DNA of 64,000 nt from Paracoccus methylarcula. GTDB taxonomy: Bacteria > Pseudomonadota > Alphaproteobacteria > Rhodobacterales > Rhodobacteraceae. Under the pieces are notes generated by a model, which saw nothing but the letters and a program-made list of their open reading frames with translations, had not been told where the DNA came from and made no database searches. The position numbers and the translations under genes are program-made. This document shows positions 57,388 through 64,000 of the stretch, piece by piece (position 1 is the first letter of the stretch; every line of letters starts with the position of its first letter). The stretch spans positions 62,001 to 126,000 of the forward strand of contig NZ_PXNQ02000005.1 of NCBI RefSeq assembly GCF_003007735.2, in the 5' to 3' direction.

Positions 57388-58008
57388 TCAGATATCGAAG
57401 AAAACGGTTTCGTCATCGCCCTGCAGGCGGATGTCGAAGCGATAGACCGGAATGCCGCCGAGATCCGAGCGTTGTGCGATCAGGGTGGCACGGCGTTGCT
57501 CCCATTCGATCAGGCTGATCACCGGATCTGCGGCATTCGCCTGTTCCTCATCGCCGAAATACATCCGGGTGTTGAGCCCGATATTGATCCCGCGCGAAAC
57601 GATCCACAGGTTCAGATGCGGTGCCATCATGCGGCCGTTCCGGCCCATCACCGCACCCGGCTTGACGGTGTCAAAGCCCCATTCGCCGGTCTCGAAATCG
57701 GTGATCACCCGGCCCCAGCCACGAAAACCATCCTCGACCGGGCCGCCGCCTTCGGGATGGGCATAATGCCCCTCGGCATTGGCCTGCCAGACCTCGAGCA
57801 GCACATCCTTGACCGGCGAGCCCATGCCATCGATTACCAGCCCCTCGACCCGGATGCGTTCGCCCCTGGCATTCGGCCCGGCGATGTCCTGGCCCAGTTC
57901 CTGCCGATATATGTCGAAACCCGCAGCACCCGGCGCAAGGCCGATATGGACATAAGGGCCAGCGGTCTGCGAAGCGGTTTCGCGCAGATAGTTCAGCGTC
58001 TGCTTCAT
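57388..58008 (-). CDS. pcaG: Protocatechuate 3,4-dioxygenase alpha subunit
   Basis: A 206-aa subunit of the non-haem iron intradiol dioxygenase that cleaves protocatechuate to 3-carboxy-muconate. LRETASQTAGPYVHIGLAPGAAGFDIY, GLVIDGMGSPVKDVLLEVWQANAEGHYAHPE and GFRGWGRVITDFETGEWGFDTVKPGAVMGRNGRMMAPHLNLWIVSRG are family-standard. The alpha chain lacks the iron ligands, which lie in PcaH. It starts 1 nt before the pcaH stop region (58010) and precedes the BKACE gene. Confidence 0.95.
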   Translation of the reverse strand: MKQTLNYLRETASQTAGPYVHIGLAPGAAGFDIYRQELGQDIAGPNARGERIRVEGLVIDGMGSPVKDVLLEVWQANAEGHYAHPEGGGPVEDGFRGWGRVITDFETGEWGFDTVKPGAVMGRNGRMMAPHLNLWIVSRGINIGLNTRMYFGDEEQANAADPVISLIEWEQRRATLIAQRSDLGGIPVYRFDIRLQGDDETVFFDI

Positions 58009-58009
58009 G

Positions 58010-58732
58010 TCAGTTCCCCTCCAGCCGGTTCTCGAACAGCGTCGAGCGACGGCCCCGCAATACAATGTCGAACTTGTAGGCGATGGCATCGAGCGGGATC
58101 GTCGCGTTCAGGTCCAGCCGGGCGATCAGTTGCTCGATGGCCTGCGGATCCGGGATCGTCTTGACGATCGGGCAATGCGGGATCAGCGGATCGCCCTCGA
58201 AATAAAGCTGGGTGATCAGCCGCTGAACGAATGCCGCGCCGAAAACCGAGACATGGATATGCGCGGGCCGCCAGCTATTGACCCAGTTCCGCCACGGATA
58301 GGCGCCCGGCTTGATGGTACGAAAGAAATAATAGCCGTTCTCGTCGGTCAATGTCCGCCCACATCCGCCGAAATTCGGATCGAGCGCGCCCAGATATGTA
58401 TCCTTCTTGTGCCGATACCGTCCCGAGGCATTGGCCTGCCAGATCTCGACCAGCGTATTCGGGACCGGGCGGGCATTCTCATCCAGCACCCGGCCATGCA
58501 GGATGATTCGCTCTCCCACTGGATCCGCATCCTTGGCGTAATTGCGGACCAGATCATTGTCGAGCGGGTCGATATCGTTATGGCCGAATGTCGGGCCGGT
58601 GATCTCGCTGATCGAATTTTGCAGCGAAATCATGGAATAACGCGGACTGCGCGCAGTCGTCGTCTTGTAATCCGGAGTCAGCGCAGGGGGGTGCAGGGTC
58701 CGGTCGCGCTGGTAATACTCGGCTGGCTTCAT
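58010..58732 (-). CDS. pcaH: Protocatechuate 3,4-dioxygenase beta subunit
   Basis: A 240-aa iron-bearing subunit. [61 protein letters not shown] with the first Tyr ligand, [33 protein letters not shown] with Tyr and two His ligands, and [16 protein letters not shown] at the C-terminus. Start ATG 58732 overlaps the pcaC stop (ATGA). The gene order pcaD-C-H-G is conserved in alphaproteobacteria. Confidence 0.96.
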   Translation of the reverse strand: MKPAEYYQRDRTLHPPALTPDYKTTTARSPRYSMISLQNSISEITGPTFGHNDIDPLDNDLVRNYAKDADPVGERIILHGRVLDENARPVPNTLVEIWQANASGRYRHKKDTYLGALDPNFGGCGRTLTDENGYYFFRTIKPGAYPWRNWVNSWRPAHIHVSVFGAAFVQRLITQLYFEGDPLIPHCPIVKTIPDPQAIEQLIARLDLNATIPLDAIAYKFDIVLRGRRSTLFENRLEGN

Positions 58733-59121
58733 CGGCTGGCCTCCTCTTGCTTGTCCATTTCGGCATAGGTCTGCTTTGCCAGCTTCAACGCATGGTTGGC
58801 GCGCGGCACACCGGCATAGATGGCGACATGCTGAAACGCCTCCAGCACATCTCGCCGGGACGCGCCGGTGCGGGCGGTGGCGCGTATATGCATCGGAATT
58901 TCCTCGAAATTCCCGGTCGCCGCCAAAAGCGCCAGCGTCAGCATCGAACGTTCGCGGCGGCTGATTCCGTCGCTTGCCCAGACCATTCCCCATGCAGAAT
59001 GGGTGATCAGGTCCTGAAAGGGCTGGTCGAATTCGGTCTTGCTTGCCTCGGCGCGATCAACATGGGCGTCGCCCAGCACTTCGCGGCGGACCTGCATGCC
59101 TTGGGCGTGACGGTCAGACAT
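58729..59121 (-). CDS. pcaC: 4-carboxymuconolactone decarboxylase
   Basis: A 130-aa CMD/AhpD-like enzyme that decarboxylates gamma-carboxymuconolactone to the enol-lactone. [74 protein letters not shown] is typical of PcaC. ATG 59121 has AAGGAGG upstream and overlaps the pcaD stop; a TTG at 59127 was rejected. Overlaps pcaH by 4 bp. Confidence 0.95.
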   Translation of the reverse strand: MSDRHAQGMQVRREVLGDAHVDRAEASKTEFDQPFQDLITHSAWGMVWASDGISRRERSMLTLALLAATGNFEEIPMHIRATARTGASRRDVLEAFQHVAIYAGVPRANHALKLAKQTYAEMDKQEEASR

Positions 59122-59901
59122 GGCCAACCTCCTTGAGAAAACGGGTCAGGATATCGGCATAGGCGGCGGGCGCCTCGACGCAGGGCAGGTGGCCCACGCC
59201 CGGAATAACGTCGAGCCGTGCCCCTGCAATCAGATCGGCGGTCGATTTGACGACATCGGGCGGGGTGGCGCCGTCCAGATCACCTGCGATCAGTTGGGTG
59301 GGCAGGTCAAGGCGCGGGGCAGCCTCGCGCAGATCCGCGGCGGCAATCGCCTCGCAGCAGGCGATATAACCGCCGACCGGCTGACGCTCTAACATCCGCT
59401 GCCAGGGCGCTGCCGCCCCGGAGGCGCGGAAACCGGGGGAGAACCATCGCTCCATCGTGGCCGGGCCGATACTGGACAGGCCGTCCTGGCGAATGGCGGC
59501 GATGCGATCCTGCCACATGGCGCTGTCACCGATCTTTGCCGCGCTGTTCGAGATGACCAGCGCCCGCAACAGATCCCCGTGATGCACAGCGAGGGACTGC
59601 CCGATCAGCCCGCCGATGGAGAGGCCGATGAACACCACATCCGAGAGATCCAGATGCCGGATCAGCCCGGCCGCATCATCGGCTAGCTGGTCAATGCTGT
59701 AGGGGCCGGGGGTTTCCCCGGACAGACCATGGCCGCGCTTGTCGTATCGGACCAGCCGCAACCCGTCCGGTAGATGCGGCAGAAGCGCATCCCACAGCCG
59801 GAAATCCGTCCCGAGCGAGTTGGCGAAGACCACCGCCGGGCCGTGTTTGGGTCCATGATCCGCGTAATGCAGATCGACTCCGTTCACATTCGCTGTCTGC
59901 A

Positions 59902-59902
<1 letters not shown>
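59114..59902 (-). CDS. pcaD: 3-oxoadipate enol-lactonase
   Basis: A 262-aa alpha/beta hydrolase that opens the enol-lactone to 3-oxoadipate. NVNGVDLHYADHGPKHGPAVVFANSLGTDFRLWD, RYDKRGHGLSGETPGPYS, the nucleophile elbow VFIGLSIGGLIGQSLA, catalytic Asp in GDLDGATPP and His in VGHLPCVEAP. ATG 59902 shares its base with the pobA stop, and the stop overlaps pcaC, so translation is coupled on both sides. Confidence 0.96.
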
Positions 59903-61095
<1,193 letters not shown>

Positions 61096-61124
61096 TTACA
61101 TATGGAAATCACCAAGTAAAATGA

Positions 61125-61146
61125 GATAATTGTCTTGATTGTTATC
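61125..61146. promoter_or_regulatory. Candidate PcaQ operator between pobA and pcaQ
   Basis: GATAA (61125-61129) and TTATC (61142-61146) form an interrupted inverted repeat in the AT-rich, 88-bp pobA/pcaQ intergenic region. LysR regulators bind such dyads near divergent promoters. The arms are short and the site differs from the ATAACC-N4-GGTTAA motif known from Sinorhizobium PcaQ. Confidence 0.4.
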
Positions 61147-61159
61147 AAATTGGACAAGC

Positions 61160-62074
61160 ATGGACCGCCGCATCAAGATCCGCCATTTGCAGGCCCTGAC
61201 CGAAATCGTGCGACAGGGCAGCCTGAAACGCGCCGCCGAACGGCTGTTCCTGACGCAGCCCGCCATATCCCGCACCCTGTCCGAGCTGGAAGAGATCGTC
61301 GGCGCCGAATTACTGACTCGCAGCCGCAGCGGGGTGGCGCTGACGCCGCAAGGCGAGTTCTTCCACGGTTTCGCGCAGAGCAGCCTGTCGGCACTGGAAC
61401 AGGGGCTGGCCGGGATCGAAGAGGCCGGGCGCGAGGGCGCCATGCAGCTGCGGGTCGGGGCCCTGCCATCTGTGGCGGCCCGGCTGATGCCCGAGGTGGT
61501 CACGCAGCTTGCCACGATGGCGCCGGAGATACGGCTGACCATCGCCGATGGCTCGCATGGGCATCTGACCGGGTTGCTGCGGGCAGGGGATCTGGACCTG
61601 GTCATCGGCAGGCTGGGCGCGCCCGAAACCATGCGCGGTCTCAGCTTCACCCAGCTTTACCTAGAGGAGGTCGCGGTGGTGGTGCGCCCCGGCCATCCGA
61701 TCCTGTCGGATCCCGACCTGCGGCGGATTACCGATTGGCCGGTGATCTACCCCGCGCCCTGGGCCGCCATCCGGCCCTTTGTCGAGCGGCTGCTGATTGC
61801 CGAGGGCGTGCCAGTGCCAGGCAGGCGGATCGAGACGGTTTCAGGTGCGTTCGGGCGCGCCTATCTGCCGGGCAGCGACGCGGTCTGGTTCATCTCCGCC
61901 GGGGTGGTCGCGCGCGAGGTGGAGCAGGGGCAGTTGGTGCGCTTGCCGATCGCCACCCATTCCACCGAGGGGCCGGTCGGATTGATGGCCCGCGCCGACC
62001 AATCCGAGACCGCTGCCCGGCAGCTATTCATCCAGGCCGTGGGACGAGCGGTCTCGCGGCTGGAACTCACGTGA
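61160..62074 (+). CDS. pcaQ: LysR-type regulator of protocatechuate catabolism (PcaQ)
   Basis: A 304-aa LTTR. The HTH region reads RRIKIRHLQALTEIVRQGSLKRAAERLFLTQPAISRTLSELEEIVGAELL, and the effector domain LRVGALPSVAARLMPEVVTQLATMAPEIRLTIADGSHGHLTGLLRAGDLDLVIGRLG resembles PcaQ. An ATG at 61160 (MDRRIKI) is used; an upstream start at 61139 is possible. It is divergent from the pob-pca operon and is predicted to activate it in response to carboxymuconolactone-type intermediates. Confidence 0.92.
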   Translation: MDRRIKIRHLQALTEIVRQGSLKRAAERLFLTQPAISRTLSELEEIVGAELLTRSRSGVALTPQGEFFHGFAQSSLSALEQGLAGIEEAGREGAMQLRVGALPSVAARLMPEVVTQLATMAPEIRLTIADGSHGHLTGLLRAGDLDLVIGRLGAPETMRGLSFTQLYLEEVAVVVRPGHPILSDPDLRRITDWPVIYPAPWAAIRPFVERLLIAEGVPVPGRRIETVSGAFGRAYLPGSDAVWFISAGVVAREVEQGQLVRLPIATHSTEGPVGLMARADQSETAARQLFIQAVGRAVSRLELT

Positions 62075-62149
62075 TACCAAGGGGCAGGGGGTTTTGCCGG
62101 ACACATGGACGTGACTTCGCATAATCTCCATATCGGCTAGGATTCAGGC

Positions 62150-62503
62150 ATGAGACATGTTGCCGCTTTGATATTCTGCCTCTTGCCGCTGCGTGTCCTT
62201 GCCGATCCCCCGGTCGTGGAAGATGTCCGGGCGGAGCGGCAAGGCGATGGCTGGCGCTTTGACGTCACCATATCGCACCCCGATACCGGGTGGGATCATT
62301 ATGCCGATGCCTGGCGGGTGCTGGATATGGATGGAAACGAGCTTGGCCTGCGAATCCTTGTCCATCCGCATGTGGACGAACAGCCATTCACACGGTCCCT
62401 CACCGGCGTCGAGATTCCTGACGCTGTCACGATGGTCGAAATCGAGGCGCGGTGCCTCGTAGATGGCTGGTCCGGCGTCAGGACCAAAGTGGAACTCGAT
62501 TAG
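62150..62503 (+). CDS. Small secreted protein of unknown function
   Basis: A 117-aa exported protein (signal MRHVAALIFCLLPLRVLA, cleaved before DPPVVEDV). The mature part is a compact beta-rich domain: VRAERQGDGWRFDVTISHPDTGWDHYADAWRVLDMDGNELGLRILVHPHVDEQPFTRSLTG, one Cys (ARCLVDGWSG). Homologues are known as uncharacterised proteins in Rhodobacterales. No operon partner; function unknown. Confidence 0.75.
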   Translation: MRHVAALIFCLLPLRVLADPPVVEDVRAERQGDGWRFDVTISHPDTGWDHYADAWRVLDMDGNELGLRILVHPHVDEQPFTRSLTGVEIPDAVTMVEIEARCLVDGWSGVRTKVELD

Positions 62504-62518
62504 GCTGGGAATAAAGCA

Positions 62519-62549
62519 ACGCCGGCCACGGAAAATCCATGGCCGGCGT
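62519..62549. terminator. Hairpin between the small secreted gene and cysNC
   Basis: ACGCCGGCCA (62519-62528) and TGGCCGGCGT (62540-62549) are perfect 10-bp arms with an 11-nt loop between convergent genes. On the minus strand TGCTTTATTC follows, a weak T-run, so it probably terminates cysNC. Confidence 0.65.
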
Positions 62550-62565
62550 CGATCTCACGCACAGA

Positions 62566-64000
62566 TCAGCGCGATGCCTTGAGAATGCGTTCAATCACCT
62601 TCTCTGCCGCTTCTTCGGCGGTGAGTTCGACCGTGTTCACGATCAATTCGGCGGTCTCGGGCTCCTCATAGGGGCTGTCGATGCCGGTGAAGTTCTTCAA
62701 CTGACCCGAACGTGCCTTCTTGTAGAGACCCTTGACGTCGCGCTCTTCGGCCACCTCCAGCGGGGTGTCGACATAGACCTCGAGGAACTCGCCATCGGCC
62801 ATCAGGTCACGCACCATCCGGCGCTCGGACCGGAAGGGCGAGATGAAGGCCGTCAGCACGATCAGCCCGGCATCGGTCATCAGCCGCGCCACTTCACCGA
62901 CGCGGCGGATATTCTCCACCCGGTCGGCATCGGTAAAGCCCAGGTCGCGGTTCAGCCCGTGACGCACATTGTCGCCATCCAGAAGGAAGGTGTGCTTGCC
63001 AAGGGCATGCAGTTTCTTCTCGACGATATTGGCGATGGTCGATTTGCCCGAGCCCGACAGGCCGGTGAACCAGACCACGGCGGCCTTCTGGTTCTTGAGC
63101 GCAGCATGGGCGTCGCGGTCCACATCAACTGCCTGCCAGTGGATATTCTGGCTGCGGCGCAGGGCGAAGCGGATCATGCCCGCTGCCACGGTCGCATTTG
63201 TCAGCCGGTCGATCAGGATGAAGCCGCCCAGATCGGGGTTCTGATCGTAGGCCTCGAAGGGAATCGCCCGGTCGGTCGAGATATTGACCACGCCAATGGC
63301 GTTCAGCCCCAGGGTCTTTGAGGCCAGATGCTCCATCGTGTTGACGTTCACCTCGTATTTCGGCTCGGTGACCGTCGCAGTGACACTTTGGGTGCCGATC
63401 TTCAGGATATAGGGACGGCCCGGCAGCATTTCCTCTTCGGACATCCAGACCAGCGTGGCCTCGAACTGGTCGGCAACCTCGCAGGGCTCGTCCGACTTGA
63501 CGATCACGTCGCCGCGCGAGCAGTCGATTTCGTCCTCGAAGGTCAAGGTGACGGATTGCCCGGCAACTGCCTGGTCGAGATTGCCATCGAAGGTCACGAT
63601 GGACTTGACCTTGGTGGTCTTGCCCGAAGGCAGGACCCGGATCGGATCGCCCGGGCGCACCACGCCTGCGCCGATCTGACCGGCAAAGCCGCGGAAGTCG
63701 AGATTGGGACGGTTCACCCATTGCACGGCCATGCGGAACGGATGGTCCTGCAACCGCGCTTCGCTGATCGGGGCATCTTCCAGATGACCCAGCAGGGTCG
63801 GACCCTGGAACCATTCCATGTTCGGGCTCTTGCTGACGATATTGTCGCCCTTCAGGCCCGAGATCGGGATCGGCTGGAAGCTCTCCATGCCGATCTGCTT
63901 GGCGAAATGCGAGTAATCGCTGACGATCTCGTAGAACCGCTCGGCCGAGTAATCGACCAGGTCCATCTTGTTCACTGCCAGCACCACGTTGCGGATGCCA
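62566..64000 (-). CDS. cysNC: Bifunctional sulfate adenylyltransferase subunit 1 / APS kinase, 5' end outside the window
   Basis: The C-terminal 478 or so residues of CysNC. GTPase remnant [17 protein letters not shown] (G4 motif NKxD), elongation-factor-like beta domains ([54 protein letters not shown]), then an APS kinase with Walker [50 protein letters not shown] and [35 protein letters not shown]. CysD/CysN make APS from sulfate; the kinase makes PAPS. The start and the expected cysD lie beyond the window end. Confidence 0.95.
   Translation of the reverse strand, partial: GIRNVVLAVNKMDLVDYSAERFYEIVSDYSHFAKQIGMESFQPIPISGLKGDNIVSKSPNMEWFQGPTLLGHLEDAPISEARLQDHPFRMAVQWVNRPNLDFRGFAGQIGAGVVRPGDPIRVLPSGKTTKVKSIVTFDGNLDQAVAGQSVTLTFEDEIDCSRGDVIVKSDEPCEVADQFEATLVWMSEEEMLPGRPYILKIGTQSVTATVTEPKYEVNVNTMEHLASKTLGLNAIGVVNISTDRAIPFEAYDQNPDLGGFILIDRLTNATVAAGMIRFALRRSQNIHWQAVDVDRDAHAALKNQKAAVVWFTGLSGSGKSTIANIVEKKLHALGKHTFLLDGDNVRHGLNRDLGFTDADRVENIRRVGEVARLMTDAGLIVLTAFISPFRSERRMVRDLMADGEFLEVYVDTPLEVAEERDVKGLYKKARSGQLKNFTGIDSPYEEPETAELIVNTVELTAEEAAEKVIERILKASR

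Overview
The window looks like a chromosomal segment of a Rhodobacterales alphaproteobacterium, most likely Paracoccus or a close relative. Supporting signs are the regB-senC-regA-hvrA redox-regulation locus, the rpsT-dnaA-dnaN-recF-gyrB order, the DUF3576-leuS-lptE-holA order, a COQ9 protein, a beta-barrel porin of the Rhodobacter/Paracoccus type and high-GC codon use. No tRNA, rRNA, CRISPR array, transposase or phage gene was seen. The content is mostly core chromosome plus two metabolic islands.

Layout. 1-2.7 kb: 3' part of tamB. 2.8-7.5 kb: a kinase-less PAS protein and the RegB/SenC/RegA/HvrA locus. 7.5-11.8 kb: HD hydrolase, secB, fxsA, a Tim44-like protein, an Smr protein, a small membrane protein and an orphan OmpR-type regulator whose Shine-Dalgarno lies in a perfect 10-bp hairpin. 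11.9-15.2 kb: ribA, an L,D-transpeptidase, yggS and a porin. 15.4-23.2 kb: lipoprotein, leuS, lptE, holA, a flavoprotein, a quinone oxidoreductase, coq9 and rpsU. 23.3-27.4 kb: GST/WYL regulator and aminotransferase/Lrp divergent pairs, and an outer-membrane protein. 27.6-36.2 kb: gyrB, a LysE exporter, recF, dnaN, dnaA, rpsT and an enoyl-CoA hydratase.

36.3-47.0 kb is a 12-gene cluster around xoxF, a lanthanide-type PQQ methanol dehydrogenase recognised by its extra Asp. It includes its cytochrome c, a MxaJ-like binding protein, a rhodanese-like protein, two YVTN beta-propellers, an SRPBCC protein, an ABC-2 type transporter with a separate periplasmic binding protein, and two secreted proteins of unknown function, one carrying a run of nine Asp/Glu residues. 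47.4-52.1 kb is the glycine cleavage operon gcvT-gcvH-gcvP behind a tandem glycine riboswitch. 52.3-54.1 kb encodes an apparent sulfotransferase-GT90 glycosyltransferase fusion. 54.1-62.1 kb holds a lone ABC ATPase and a complete 4-hydroxybenzoate/protocatechuate operon (pobA-pcaD-C-H-G-BKACE-pcaB) divergent from pcaQ. In this operon a BKACE-family enzyme may stand in for the usual thiolase/CoA-transferase steps. The window ends inside cysNC.

Ten single-base deletions break nine otherwise intact genes: tamB, senC, the orphan regulator, leuS (twice), the quinone oxidoreductase, GST, rpsT, gcvP and gcvH. In each case adding one base restores the family sequence. Because essential single-copy genes are hit and every lesion is a one-base loss, sequencing or assembly error is the best explanation, and the genes are annotated across the lesions.
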